A DNA stretch of 64,000 nucleotides. It comes from Paenibacillus sp. yr247. GTDB lineage: Bacteria; Bacillota; Bacilli; Paenibacillales; NBRC-103111. The notes below the pieces were generated by a model. The model searched no databases and was not told the DNA's origin. It saw nothing but the letters and a program-made list of their open reading frames with translations. The stretch is from contig NZ_FNIF01000004.1 of NCBI RefSeq assembly GCF_900103825.1, positions 62,001 through 126,000 on the forward strand, written 5' to 3'. A program made the position numbers and the translations under genes. Positions 33,470 to 42,735 of this stretch are shown one piece after another; the stretch's first letter is position 1; every line of letters starts with the position of its first letter.

Positions 33470-34615
33470 TCAATCAATCTTGAATGCTCGGATCATTCTG
33501 AACAATTGCTGCATAGTTCGTCTCAAATTATCCCGCGTTTCATCTTGATCCATGGCCTGCTTAAGCGTCATTGGACCACTTACAATTGGAAAATACGCCG
33601 TGATGCCAAGCTCGTTTAATACAGATGCATCTTTTGAAACCCCTCCAGCCAAGGCGATGACTGAAATCCCCTGTTTTTGTGCCATTTGAGCAATACCTAG
33701 TGGAGCTTTACCCATGGACGTTTGTCCATCTAGCCTTCCCTCCCCAGTTATCACCAAATCGGCTCCAATTAGCCTATCTTCCATACCGAGCGCGTCCATC
33801 ACCAGTCTGATACCCGATTGAAGCTCACCCTTCAAAAAACCGGAAAAGGCGGCACCCAGTCCCCCGGCAGCTCCGCCTCCAGGAATGTCCTGAACTGTAA
33901 TCCCAAGATCTTGAAACACGACATTAGCGAAACGAGCTAACCCTTCGTCCAATGTCATAACCATGGCAGAGTCCGCTCCTTTCTGTGGTGCGAAAACATA
34001 AGCGGCACCGTCAGGTCCATGTAAGGGATTACTGACATCGCATGCAACTTTAAATATGCATTGCTCCAACTCTGAGCAAACATGATCAGTATCGATGCTG
34101 CTGATGTGAAGCAAAGCTTCACCGCCTTCTCCGACAAGGTTTCCCCCTTCGTCTCTAAAGCGGTAGCCCAACGCCTGAAGCATCCCAATACCTGCATCGT
34201 TCGTAGCGCTTCCGCCGAGCCCGATCACGAATTCGCGACATCCCTGCCGAACTGCATCAAGAATAAGTTCTCCGACTCCGAAGGTCGTCGTAAACAACGG
34301 GTTCCTGTTTTCAATGGGAACAAGCGGCAAACCGCAAGCAGCGGCCACTTCGATAACCGCGGTTTGCCCGTTTCCGAGAATGCCATATGCAGCCTGGATC
34401 GGTTTCTTAAGCGGACCTGTCACCTGAACGGTTCTGAGTTGTCCGTCAGTGGCTGTAACGAGGGCTTGGACCGTACCTTCCCCGCCGTCAGCGAGCGGAA
34501 GAATGACAATGTTGGAATCTGGGTATACATCCCTTATCCCTAATGCGATAGCCTCGCTTCCTTCCAGCGACGATACACTGCCTTTGAACGAATCAATAGC
34601 GATAACAACCTTCAT
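33470..34615 (-). CDS. Glycerate kinase
   Basis: 381 residues. GarK/GlxK family: MKVVIAIDSFKGSVSSLEGS, LADGGEGTVQALV, FVIGLGGSATNDAGIGMLQALG, GAAGGLGAAFSGFL, DLVITGEGRLDGQTSMGKAP and VIALAGGVSK are all diagnostic. Phosphorylates D-glycerate (2- or 3-phosphoglycerate product). It sits 79 bases after the LarA-like gene and downstream of a hydroxyisobutyrate/tartronate-semialdehyde dehydrogenase relic, consistent with a former glycerate pathway operon. Confidence 0.95.
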   Translation of the reverse strand: MKVVIAIDSFKGSVSSLEGSEAIALGIRDVYPDSNIVILPLADGGEGTVQALVTATDGQLRTVQVTGPLKKPIQAAYGILGNGQTAVIEVAAACGLPLVPIENRNPLFTTTFGVGELILDAVRQGCREFVIGLGGSATNDAGIGMLQALGYRFRDEGGNLVGEGGEALLHISSIDTDHVCSELEQCIFKVACDVSNPLHGPDGAAYVFAPQKGADSAMVMTLDEGLARFANVVFQDLGITVQDIPGGGAAGGLGAAFSGFLKGELQSGIRLVMDALGMEDRLIGADLVITGEGRLDGQTSMGKAPLGIAQMAQKQGISVIALAGGVSKDASVLNELGITAYFPIVSGPMTLKQAMDQDETRDNLRRTMQQLFRMIRAFKID

Positions 34616-34694
34616 TTCACTAGACTCCTTCTTTCCTTTAGCTTCATAACGACAATAATTGCAATCGAGTGCGGAAAACTTCTAACAATGGAGC

Positions 34695-35960
34695 CTACTC
34701 TCCTCGGATATAAGGAATTGTAAGCGGTCCCAATGGTAACACGGCAACCGTCATCCTTTCACCGTATCTCTTCTTTAACTGCTCTAGCGTTGCATGAATG
34801 TCCCGAACTGGTTTGAGCATCGCTTGTTCGATTAGCGAATCGGGAAGCGACGAATAGACGAAGACGTCCGCCCACACCTGAATAACAGCCTGCTTTTGCA
34901 CCTGCCACTGGTCGAAATGCGAGAAGGTGGGATCATTGATGAGCTCCAAAATTTCTTGCGGTGTCTTGCGCATCTGCAAAATACCCGCATAATTACCATG
35001 GTTCGGAATACCATCCGAGCATTCGGAGGCACAGATGATCGTGCCACCCTCCCGTACAATCTTATGTGCGGCACTCATGCCTTTGACAGCTTGGTACAAA
35101 TTCTGGTCGAGCGGATAGCCGGAATTGGACGTAATTACAACATCGAACCGCTTCTCAACTGGGATCATCGCGTGCTCCTTAACGAAGTCGCAACCTTGTC
35201 TATGGGCTTCGAACAATTCGCCGGCGAACACCTGCGTAATTTCCTTATCCTTATTTAAGGTGACGTTCAACATGAAATCGGGCTTGCACATCCGATTAAT
35301 TTCTTCAGCCATCTCCTGAAGCGGGTTTCGCTCCATCTGGCCCCAAGTGGCAAGCGGGTCGCCAATCATTTTGGCGTTATGAAACGTCAATATCGTCTCT
35401 ATGCCGGCAATTCCAGGCATGATTCCTTTCGGACCACCCGAGAATCCGGCAAAAAAATGAGGCTCGATAAAACCCGTAACAATTTTGAAATCGGCTTCGG
35501 TATACTCTTTATTCAAATATGCATCACACCCGAAAGAGCTTCGCCCCACTTTCACCAGTTCATCCATGCGATGGCAATGATGATTAATAATCCGAATACG
35601 ATCGACTACATCTTTGCCCAACATATGCTCGAACTCTAGTCTCGTCTGGTCACGATGGGTCCCCGTACCGTTTATGATGACAAAATTCTCCGGCGGCACG
35701 TGATTCAGCTCTTCAAGCAGCCACGGCACCAGCTTATGGTTGGGCGTCGGACGCGTAATGTCGCTGATGACGATAGCCACTTTATCCGATGGCTTCACCA
35801 TGCTGCGCAGCGGTGGCAGACCGATCGGATGCTGCAAAGCTGCCAAAACAGCATTTTTTTCATCCGCGAGCCCTTCGAGATGAGCAGGTTCGATCACCGT
35901 CGAATGGTCGGGCACTCTGATGTTCAGAACATCTTTCCCATACTGGAGGAATGTCTCCAT
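34695..35960 (-). CDS. LarA-family (DUF2088) nickel-pincer racemase-like protein
   Basis: 421 residues: VIINGTGTHRDQT, IINHHCHRMDEL and IVTGFIEPHFFAGFSGGPKG, which correspond to the cofactor-binding His residues and the pincer-linking Lys of lactate racemase. Family members racemise or epimerise 2-hydroxy acids. LarB, LarC and LarE needed for the cofactor are not in the window. Its neighbour glycerate kinase suggests a C3 or sugar-acid substrate (inference). GGAAGGAAGTG precedes ATG. Confidence 0.88.
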   Translation of the reverse strand: METFLQYGKDVLNIRVPDHSTVIEPAHLEGLADEKNAVLAALQHPIGLPPLRSMVKPSDKVAIVISDITRPTPNHKLVPWLLEELNHVPPENFVIINGTGTHRDQTRLEFEHMLGKDVVDRIRIINHHCHRMDELVKVGRSSFGCDAYLNKEYTEADFKIVTGFIEPHFFAGFSGGPKGIMPGIAGIETILTFHNAKMIGDPLATWGQMERNPLQEMAEEINRMCKPDFMLNVTLNKDKEITQVFAGELFEAHRQGCDFVKEHAMIPVEKRFDVVITSNSGYPLDQNLYQAVKGMSAAHKIVREGGTIICASECSDGIPNHGNYAGILQMRKTPQEILELINDPTFSHFDQWQVQKQAVIQVWADVFVYSSLPDSLIEQAMLKPVRDIHATLEQLKKRYGERMTVAVLPLGPLTIPYIRGE

Positions 35961-36215
35961 TCAAATCACTTCCTTCCGGCCTACTTGAGCGATTTTCTTG
36001 GCTAGCATCGGGCTGGAAGTCGTCATGTCGATAAGGTAAGCCCCTGGTGAGTCGTGCCACTTTGCGCCTAATGCCAGCAGTTCTTCTGTTTTGGATTTGG
36101 TCCGACTGAATATTTGTTGCTTATACCCTGCTCTAATCAAATTTTTGGCCATGCTTTTTCCCATAACTCCCGTACCGATGAAACCTATAGCAGCATTCTG
36201 CCTAATTGTTCCCAT
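35961..36215 (-). pseudogene. Relic of 3-hydroxyisobutyrate/tartronate semialdehyde dehydrogenase
   Basis: 84 residues start normally: IGFIGTGVMGKSMAKNLIRA (NAD(P) loop), then SRTKSKTEELLALGAKWHDSP joins directly to GAYLIDMTTSSPMLAKKIA. About 40-45 residues that normally lie between are missing in frame. The frame ends at the larA ribosome binding site, losing the whole C-terminal catalytic domain. It cannot be active. Confidence 0.85.
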
Positions 36216-36482
36216 TCCCTATAATCCTCCTTAATGGGTGTCCACTTATTCTTCCTATTGCATATTCTATAGGATATCTTCACGTTAGAAAACAGGCACT
36301 TTTGATGGGCATTCACATGACGCATTATCTCACCCCAAGCATCTGCAGCAACACTTCCATCCGATTGCCCTTTTCCACACCAATTCCGTTCATCTCGAAC
36401 ATATCATGGAAAACAAGGTTTTGATTATGCCGAAGCGATATCTAAGGAAAGTGTTGATTCTCAAGGTATCTGCATGCATTTG
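36216..36482. other. Intergenic region upstream of the LacI gene, with a possible relic
   Basis: Apart from the possible HAD fragment (36325-36440), no feature is evident. It separates the larA-type operon from the divergent LacI promoter. Confidence 0.4.
36325..36440 (-). pseudogene. Possible C-terminal relic of a HAD (Cof-type) phosphatase
   Basis: The reverse strand reads FHDMFEMNGIGVEKGNRMEV then LLQMLGVR and stop. The KG-N-xxx-LL-xxLGV spacing is like the Cof/HAD-IIB substrate-recognition segment. Only ~38 codons, no start. Family call tentative. Confidence 0.3.
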
Positions 36483-36511
36483 TTGAAATCGATTTCAATC
36501 TAACTTATACT
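36483..36511 (+). promoter_or_regulatory. LacI-gene promoter with overlapping palindromic operator
   Basis: TTGAAA (36483-36488), 17 bases, TATACT (36506-36511). The -35 and spacer hold the perfect 16-bp palindrome TTGAAATCGATTTCAA (36483-36498), centred on CG as LacI-family operators are. It suggests autorepression by the gene at 36563. Confidence 0.7.
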
Positions 36512-36562
36512 TGGTGTAGCAAATCACTCGATGTGTTTAATTTGGATAGAAGGTTGATACTC

Positions 36563-37588
36563 ATGGATATAAAAATCAAAATCGTCGACGTCGCCACCAG
36601 AGCAGGAGTTGCTCCCGCTACAGTTTCACGCGTTCTCAATGACAGCAGCAAGGTTACGCCTAAAACAAGAGCGAAAGTCATGAAAATCATTAACGAGCTC
36701 GGTTATCAACCCAATGCCGCTGCAAAAAATCTTCGTTCGCAAAAAACAATGACAATAGGGGTGATTGTTCCTGATATCAGCAACTCCTACTTTTCCGAAA
36801 TCATTAAGGGTATTGAGAACATCGCTTATTCCAAAAAGTATAAAGTGGTTATTTGTGATACCGAAAATAATGAAGAAAAAGAACTTGAATTCTTGAATTT
36901 GTTAACCACGCGTACCATCGACGGCGTCATCATGGTTGCACCCATGCTTGCTAACGAATTCATCTTAAATATTGCAAATCATGGGTATACCATTGGTATT
37001 GTTGGAAAGCAGATTGATCATGACCGAATCCCCTGTATCATAACCGATAATGTCAAATTTTCAATGCAGGTTGTAAGCCATCTAGTGGGACTTGGCCATC
37101 GAGAGATCGCATTCATTAACGGTTCTGCCCACGCTGTTGACAGTTATGATCGTTTAGAAGGTTATTTGAAAGCTTTAAGAGAGCATCAAATTCCGTTTCA
37201 TCCCGAATTAATTGAAAACGGCAACTTTAATGAAACAGGCGGATATGAAGCTATTAAGCGGCTTTTTGCTAAAAAGATACCATTTACTGCTGTCTATTCA
37301 GCAAATGACGAGATCGCACTTGGCGTATATCGGGCATGTTCGGAACTTGGTATCCAAATCCCGAAGCAGCTAGCTGTAGTCGGGGTAGATAATAATCGAA
37401 TCAGTAAATATATCACCCCTCCGTTAAGCACTGTAAATCAGCCCAAATATACCATGGGTGCGCTGCTCGTCGAGAAATTAATCGACATGATGAATGAGAA
37501 CGAGTACGCGGAGAATCGCGTTTTTAAAGTGGATTCTGAACTGCTGATCCGCGGCTCCTCCGACTATAATAAAAATGGGCAGGAATGA
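36563..37588 (+). CDS. LacI-family transcriptional regulator
   Basis: 341 residues from ATG 36563 (AGAAGG upstream). HTH VDVATRAGVAPATVSRVLND near residues 6-25, hinge YQPNAAAKNLRSQKT, then a periplasmic-binding-like sensor domain (IGVIVPDISNSYFSEIIKG, NDEIALGVYRACSELGI, VVGVDN). It probably controls itself through the palindrome at 36483; divergent larA/glycerate kinase genes are possible further targets. Followed by a terminator overlapping its last codons. Confidence 0.93.
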   Translation: MDIKIKIVDVATRAGVAPATVSRVLNDSSKVTPKTRAKVMKIINELGYQPNAAAKNLRSQKTMTIGVIVPDISNSYFSEIIKGIENIAYSKKYKVVICDTENNEEKELEFLNLLTTRTIDGVIMVAPMLANEFILNIANHGYTIGIVGKQIDHDRIPCIITDNVKFSMQVVSHLVGLGHREIAFINGSAHAVDSYDRLEGYLKALREHQIPFHPELIENGNFNETGGYEAIKRLFAKKIPFTAVYSANDEIALGVYRACSELGIQIPKQLAVVGVDNNRISKYITPPLSTVNQPKYTMGALLVEKLIDMMNENEYAENRVFKVDSELLIRGSSDYNKNGQE

Positions 37589-37607
37589 TACCCTGCCCAT
37601 TTTTTTG
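37575..37607 (+). terminator. Intrinsic terminator of the LacI gene
   Basis: ATGGGCAGG-AATGATAC-CCTGCCCAT then TTTTTTG; the left arm lies within the last codons of the gene. Confidence 0.88.
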
Positions 37608-37609
37608 CA

Positions 37610-38130
37610 TGTTCAATTCTTATTAATTTGTTATTCGCCATAGAAAGGAACGATACTGTACCATCAGCAATATTCACCAGAATGAATTTCTCCCAACCAG
37701 CCACAGATGTACGGTTCGGAATCAGCGGACTAGCACCAGCGTTCTCAGCAGTTACATAATTGTTGTTCGTTACCGCTTTGATGCTGGACGTCCCGGCAAG
37801 GTTTGAATATGCTTTGAAGATATTCTGTAAGGTTGTGTTTGATTGGAAATAATTTGTTGAGAATTAAGTTAGTTAGTTTTGGTAAAGGCCCCAATTCCCG
37901 CCACCTGTACTTTGTAGGTCCAATTGGTCCACGATACATTGAGCGCTTCTAGCCCTGATAAGTTTCGTCCAACCGTAGGTCGATAGCGAAACGATGTTGT
38001 TCCAGTAGCCAAATGCTTCAACATAAATCATATGATCAGGGTCAATAGCACGTACTGCCTTGTAGAGCCGGTCATACATCTGACTAATGGACAGGTTGCT
38101 ATTATTACTAACCGGTTCGTTCAAGAAATG
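37610..38130 (-). pseudogene. Relic of a GH5 glycosidase with a beta-trefoil/fascin-like domain
   Basis: From 38124 the reverse strand encodes NEPVSNNSNLSISQMYDRLY and DPDHMIYVEAFGYWNNIV, the GH5 region starting at the acid/base NEP motif. After frame breaks it continues to YVTAENAGASPLIPNRTSV / GWEKFILVNIADGTVSF, a fascin-like carbohydrate-binding repeat. The N-terminal half of the catalytic domain and the linker are missing, with stops and frameshifts. Confidence 0.8.
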
Positions 38131-38195
38131 TACTTGTTAGATTTAGATCAAGCAAAAACCACTTTTCACGATTCTGGCCTCTATATTCAAAACGG

Positions 38196-39611
38196 TTAAA
38201 TGAGTTTACGTATTTCAAAATTATCTTCGAGTAATGCCCAGTTTTGCGGAAACGGATAACCCAGTACCCAATAACTGACCCCTCTCAAGTTATATTCCTT
38301 TACCAGTTCGAATTTGGCCTGGGCACTTCTTGCATCCTCGAACCAGACTTCATGTGTACGTTGTTTTTCATCCACATAACGATAATATGGCGTTTGTGAC
38401 AGCCGATCGTACTTGATCTCCGCCCAATGTTGAACGGCTCGGCGAACAGCTTCTTGCATACTAAATGTTTCTGCCTGTTGTCCTTTTACATGAGGAAGCA
38501 GCCAATCGCGTGCATATAATTGAAAGCCCATAAATATTTTATTTCTAGGAATAACGGTGACCGCATAGTCGAGAACGCGTCGTATTTCGTTGATGGGGGA
38601 TATGGACTGAGGAGGACCGAATCGGTATCCCCACTCGTACGTCATGAGAACGACAAAGTCGACAATGTCTCCATGAGCCGCATAATCGTGAGCTTCGTAG
38701 AGCAAACCCTTTTGCTCTGAACTGGTTTTAGGAGCAAGGGCAGAGGATACAAAAAAACCTTTCTCATGCAGCCTGCGAACAGCAAGTCGAAGAAATTGAT
38801 TATAAGACTCTCGATCGCTTGGATAAACATTCTCAAAATCAACATTTAAACCAAGGTAACCTTTGTTTTCCATGATCGTTAAGATGTTGGTCACTAGCTT
38901 ATTTTGCAATTCGGGACTGGATAAAATGGTGTGTGCCAACTTCGATCCGGCTTCCGTAGCGGAAAAATTGGTAATCGACATCACCGGAACTACACGATTC
39001 GCATATGAGGCTTCAATGAGTTTATCATCATCAATGGGGGTCAAGCTGGCATCGTCCTGAATACGATAACCAAAAGGGCATAAGTACGTTAGATGCATCC
39101 CATCCTTCCGAACCTGCCCTGCAGCCACTTCTCCGTATACATTGGTGTAACCATTTACATCGATGATCGGCTTCTGTTTCTCGGGGATTTTCAAGTTTTG
39201 ACCCGGATAAATAAGCAATGGATTTGTAATCCGATTTACTTGTATGATGTCCTGCACAGTAACGCCGTAACGGTGGGCGATCGCCCAAAGTGTCTCACCC
39301 GGTCGCACGGCATGGTACAAAACCGGTATGATTAATGATTGACCAGGCGTAATTTGCGTGACATCGCTTATTAAATTTGTCCGAGCAATGGCCTCTACGG
39401 TGATGCCGAAACGGCCAGCAATCGTTCCAAGCGTGTCTCCTAATTGGACCACGTATTCGGGATAAGGCGCTGGAATGACTAATGCCTGACCAATGACTAA
39501 ACGATCGGGAAATTGGAGCTCATTAACGGTGATAATCCGATTAGCATTCACACCATACCGACCAGAAATCAGCCAAAGGTTCTCTCCTCTTTGCACCACA
39601 TGAATTTGCAC
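38196..39611 (-). CDS. LysM-GH18 spore peptidoglycan hydrolase (SleL/YaaH family)
   Basis: 471 residues: three LysM domains (~1-48, 53-95, 98-142; e.g. VVQRGENLWLISGRYGV and AVRPGETLWAIAHRYGV), then a GH18 domain (~150-471). The active-site strand reads LGLNVDFENV, with the catalytic Glu of the DxE motif, and VDFVVLMTYEWGYRFGPP follows. SleL and YaaH are N-acetylglucosaminidases acting on cortex muropeptides during germination. No signal peptide, as usual for proteins placed in the coat from the mother cell. Monocistronic. Confidence 0.92.
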   Translation of the reverse strand: MQIHVVQRGENLWLISGRYGVNANRIITVNELQFPDRLVIGQALVIPAPYPEYVVQLGDTLGTIAGRFGITVEAIARTNLISDVTQITPGQSLIIPVLYHAVRPGETLWAIAHRYGVTVQDIIQVNRITNPLLIYPGQNLKIPEKQKPIIDVNGYTNVYGEVAAGQVRKDGMHLTYLCPFGYRIQDDASLTPIDDDKLIEASYANRVVPVMSITNFSATEAGSKLAHTILSSPELQNKLVTNILTIMENKGYLGLNVDFENVYPSDRESYNQFLRLAVRRLHEKGFFVSSALAPKTSSEQKGLLYEAHDYAAHGDIVDFVVLMTYEWGYRFGPPQSISPINEIRRVLDYAVTVIPRNKIFMGFQLYARDWLLPHVKGQQAETFSMQEAVRRAVQHWAEIKYDRLSQTPYYRYVDEKQRTHEVWFEDARSAQAKFELVKEYNLRGVSYWVLGYPFPQNWALLEDNFEIRKLI

Positions 39612-39834
39612 CGTTTATACCTCGCTATCATTTTAAACTTCTATAGGTACTTTATTCCGCTAATGTCTCTAGTGTTCTAGGCGAGCACCCAATATCATGG
39701 TATCCTACTCTGCATTCCAGTTATTTCTTATTTCTGCCTTTGTTTTGTGCCGGTGGTATGAAATAACCTGTTCTTAATTCCTGACCAGACTCATAATAAT
39801 TTCATGATATTATGCGGTTCGGGAGGTTTTAGGA

Positions 39835-41091
39835 ATGAATATTAAAAACTGGCAAAGCTTCCTTGGCTTCAGGGCACGTGCGATTAAAGCAAAGAAACCT
39901 TTTCCACAACATACGAAATATAAAGCTGGGACCATTAAACCCAATCACGTTGACCAAGCACAGTTGGATCAGGCTGTCAAAGATTTATATGACAGTTGGA
40001 AGTCGAGTTATCTCATCCAAAATCCAACGAACCAAGATCAATATTATGTTTATTACAATCTGGAAGGGCAGGACATATATAAGTCGAGATCCATATCAAC
40101 ATCGGAAAGCCACGGGCATGGCATGCTTCTTACCGCTTTTATGGCTGGCTATGACCCGAATGCCCAAAGTTATTATGAAGGGTTGTTTCGATTTTACAAA
40201 GCTCATCCTAGTTCCAATAATCCCTTGTTAATGGCGTGGAAGCAAAATAAAGATGAAAACGGAAACATTATTAATGCTGAAGGCAGCGAATCTGCTACGG
40301 ACGGTGATATGGACATTGCTTATTCTCTTTTGTTAGCACATAACCAGTGGGGAAATAAGGGAACTATCGATTACTTAACCGAAGCAAAGAAGATTATCCA
40401 CGCGATATTGACCAATGATGTAAATCAGGAGGAGTGGTTTTTAAAACTAGGTGACTGGGTAAAGAAGGATACTACACCCAAGTATTATCCAGGAACCCGG
40501 CCCTCTGATTTTATGACTGAACACATGAAAGCTTTTCAAATCACTACAGGTAATTCCAAATGGACTTGGGTCGTCAATAAAACTTATGCCATAACTAAAC
40601 AACTCTTTCATGGTTACAGCGCGAATACTGGGTTATTACCTGATTTTGCAGTAAAACGAAACAGCAAGTTTGCGCCCGCTCCCCCTGACTTTTTGGAAGG
40701 TCCGTATGATGGAGACTATTACATGAATGCTTGCAGGACAACATGGCGCATCCCTTTGGATTATATCTTGACTGGGGATCGAAGAGCCGTACCTCAATTC
40801 ACAAAGGTGAACAGTTGGATCAAAAAGAAAACAAATGGCGATCCGGGCAAAATTCGTGCAGGCTACTATTTGAATGGTGATGATTTGCCACTAGCATTTA
40901 ATAATCATCTGGCCTTTGTGTCTCCTTTTGCCGTTAGCGCGATGATTCATTCCAGAAATCAGGAATGGCTTAATAAGCTTTGGACGCACATGAAAAATAG
41001 CAGCTTTGAGAATAGCGATTATTACGGGAATTCTATTAAGCTGCTTTGTATGTTAGTAGCATCCGGTAATTGGTGGTTTCCCAAACCTTAA
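39835..41091 (+). CDS. GH8 family glycosidase, chitosanase-like, without signal peptide
   Basis: 418 residues. GH8 signatures SISTSESHGHGMLLTAFMAG (catalytic Glu) and SATDGDMDIAYSLLLAHNQW (catalytic Asp region) plus ACRTTWRIPLDYILTGDRR. KPFPQHTKYKAGTIKPNHV resembles the mature start of Bacillus/Paenibacillus GH8 chitosanases. The first 20 residues (MNIKNWQSFLGFRARAIKAK) have no hydrophobic core, and an in-frame TGA lies upstream, so no secretion signal is encoded. GGGAGG precedes the ATG. Specificity (chitosan versus beta-glucan) cannot be decided. Confidence 0.88.
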   Translation: MNIKNWQSFLGFRARAIKAKKPFPQHTKYKAGTIKPNHVDQAQLDQAVKDLYDSWKSSYLIQNPTNQDQYYVYYNLEGQDIYKSRSISTSESHGHGMLLTAFMAGYDPNAQSYYEGLFRFYKAHPSSNNPLLMAWKQNKDENGNIINAEGSESATDGDMDIAYSLLLAHNQWGNKGTIDYLTEAKKIIHAILTNDVNQEEWFLKLGDWVKKDTTPKYYPGTRPSDFMTEHMKAFQITTGNSKWTWVVNKTYAITKQLFHGYSANTGLLPDFAVKRNSKFAPAPPDFLEGPYDGDYYMNACRTTWRIPLDYILTGDRRAVPQFTKVNSWIKKKTNGDPGKIRAGYYLNGDDLPLAFNNHLAFVSPFAVSAMIHSRNQEWLNKLWTHMKNSSFENSDYYGNSIKLLCMLVASGNWWFPKP

Positions 41092-41142
41092 ATTGATGCA
41101 ATTAAAGCCCTGAAGATCCGGGAAGCTGCAACCATGCCTAAA

Positions 41143-41182
41143 AGAGCAGCCTGCGTAGATAATATTCTACGTCTGCTGCTCT
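41143..41182. terminator. Strong hairpin between convergent GH8 and SDR genes
   Basis: AGAGCAGC, GCGTAGA - loop - TCTACGT, GCTGCTCT: two stacked stems. No T-run follows, so termination is only probable. Confidence 0.45.
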
Positions 41183-41252
41183 CTGCTCGACAGTCTATCT
41201 TACAGCAAGCCCTTTTCGCGTGATCAAACTACTCGTTTCCAGTTAATGAACC

Positions 41253-42020
41253 CTAATCATCTTCGTATATCATTTTAACGCTCATCCCACCATCAACCGT
41301 CAGATTCTGACCAGTGATAAATCCAGCTTGTTCGCTGGATAAGTATAGACAAGCAGAGGCTATATCTTCTGGTTTCCCGACCCGGCCTACCGGATGTTGG
41401 TTTCGATCAGCTTCGGAATGGATTGGAATTTCCTTTCGGGAGGATAACTGCCAATCTCTAATCTCGATCCACCCAGGAGAAATAGAGTTAACGCGTATTC
41501 CATAGCTCCCTAAACTTATGGCCATAGCGTGAGTTAAAGCAGCAATCCCGCCTTTGGAAGCGGAATAAGCCTCTGTATTGGGTTCCGACATGAAAGCCCT
41601 TGTAGACGCCATATTAATGATAGAACCACCTTTACCGTTCTGTTTCATGATTCGGGCCACGGCTTGCGAACAGAGAAAAGCCCCACCCAGATTAACGGAA
41701 ATCACTCGTTGAAACTGCTCTGCCGCGAGCTCTAATACATCTGCGTTATGCATAATACCCGCATTATTAACCAGCACATCAATTCCGCCCATATCGGTGG
41801 CCGTGAGTTCAATCCAATGACGGACTTCCTCTTCCCTTGAAACGTCCAACTTCATGAACATCGCATCGTTCGTATGTTGACGCAGTAGCTTAATCGTCTC
41901 CAAGCCAGCATCCTGATCGACATCCGCAATAGAGATACCATATCCTTCTATGGCGAAGGCCATGGCAATAGCACGTCCTATGCCTTGACCTCCTCCAGTT
42001 ATCACTGCAATTTTCCCCAT
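41253..42020 (-). CDS. SDR-family oxidoreductase
   Basis: 255 residues from ATG 42020, preceded by the near-perfect GGAGGTGATC. Classical short-chain dehydrogenase: TGGGQGIGRAIA cofactor loop, DVDQ acidic residue (favours NAD), NNAGIM, catalytic Ser in IINMAST, YSASKGG (Tyr-Lys) and a GLTVDGG-like end TGQNLTVDGG. Close to the glucose-1-dehydrogenase/3-oxoacyl reductase type; substrate unknown. Single gene. Confidence 0.92.
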   Translation of the reverse strand: MGKIAVITGGGQGIGRAIAMAFAIEGYGISIADVDQDAGLETIKLLRQHTNDAMFMKLDVSREEEVRHWIELTATDMGGIDVLVNNAGIMHNADVLELAAEQFQRVISVNLGGAFLCSQAVARIMKQNGKGGSIINMASTRAFMSEPNTEAYSASKGGIAALTHAMAISLGSYGIRVNSISPGWIEIRDWQLSSRKEIPIHSEADRNQHPVGRVGKPEDIASACLYLSSEQAGFITGQNLTVDGGMSVKMIYEDD

Positions 42021-42735
42021 ACAGATCACCTCCATTGATAATTTGGATAAAATTGTTTTCGATCTTCCTTCTGAAAAATGACCTTATTTCAACATTCTGC
42101 TCGTAATCGTAATAGCAGCTGCTTCGTCACAGCAGTTACTTAGTTGAATTTGAATAAACCATTGAATAAGGCACATAATATTCGAATATCAATGAATGAA
42201 GATTCTCATGAGAAAAACTTTACAGTGTTTCTTTGTGTTTTCGTTATTTGGTTCATGCTGATCTTTATGCAATTCAAAGTGTTTGTGTCCCCTCATTTCT
42301 ATTATCCCGATGACAATAAATGGATGTTTGGGGGAGCTTTGGAACATTGGATGCACAATTTAAGTATTTCCCATTCATCTCGTAAAATCCCCATTTTTAT
42401 TGCATCATAATATTCCCCGCGCACAATTCCCGCTTTCCTCACTCGGGCTTCTTTACTCATTCCAGATTTTGTAGCTAATCATTCTTTCATTCCCAGACCA
42501 TGTAACGGTACCAAGACGCACACTACGTAACTCGCAAATAACTATTTTCTAGTGTATTCTTGAAACAATAACTTATTTCCTTTTATTAAATGCAGCAAGT
42601 ATTGAACACTAAAGAATGCTTCCCTGCATGATGTCTTTTGCTTAATGGAAACATCTTTCAATGCTTTTAATAGAAATTTTATGTTTTAATAAACGTATCG
42701 TAAATTGAAATTTCAGGGAAAAGGAGTTTACAACT
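42021..42735. other. 715-base region with only doubtful small frames
   Basis: Holds a 52-codon frame on the reverse strand (42302-42460) and an overlapping 88-codon forward frame (42144-42410) with one hydrophobic stretch and no good ribosome binding site. The rest is AT-rich with no evident repeat. Confidence 0.4.
42302..42460 (-). CDS. Possible small protein or relic
   Basis: 52 codons, MSKEARVRKAGIVRGEYYDA at the start and a CIQC pair later. Codon use looks protein-like, but the ribosome binding site (TCTGGA) is weak. No family recognised. Confidence 0.3.
   Translation of the reverse strand: MSKEARVRKAGIVRGEYYDAIKMGILRDEWEILKLCIQCSKAPPNIHLLSSG

Noticed and set aside
42144..42410. 88-codon forward frame with one hydrophobic stretch
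   Set aside because: Weak start region, AT-rich composition and overlap with a more protein-like reverse frame; not annotated as a gene.
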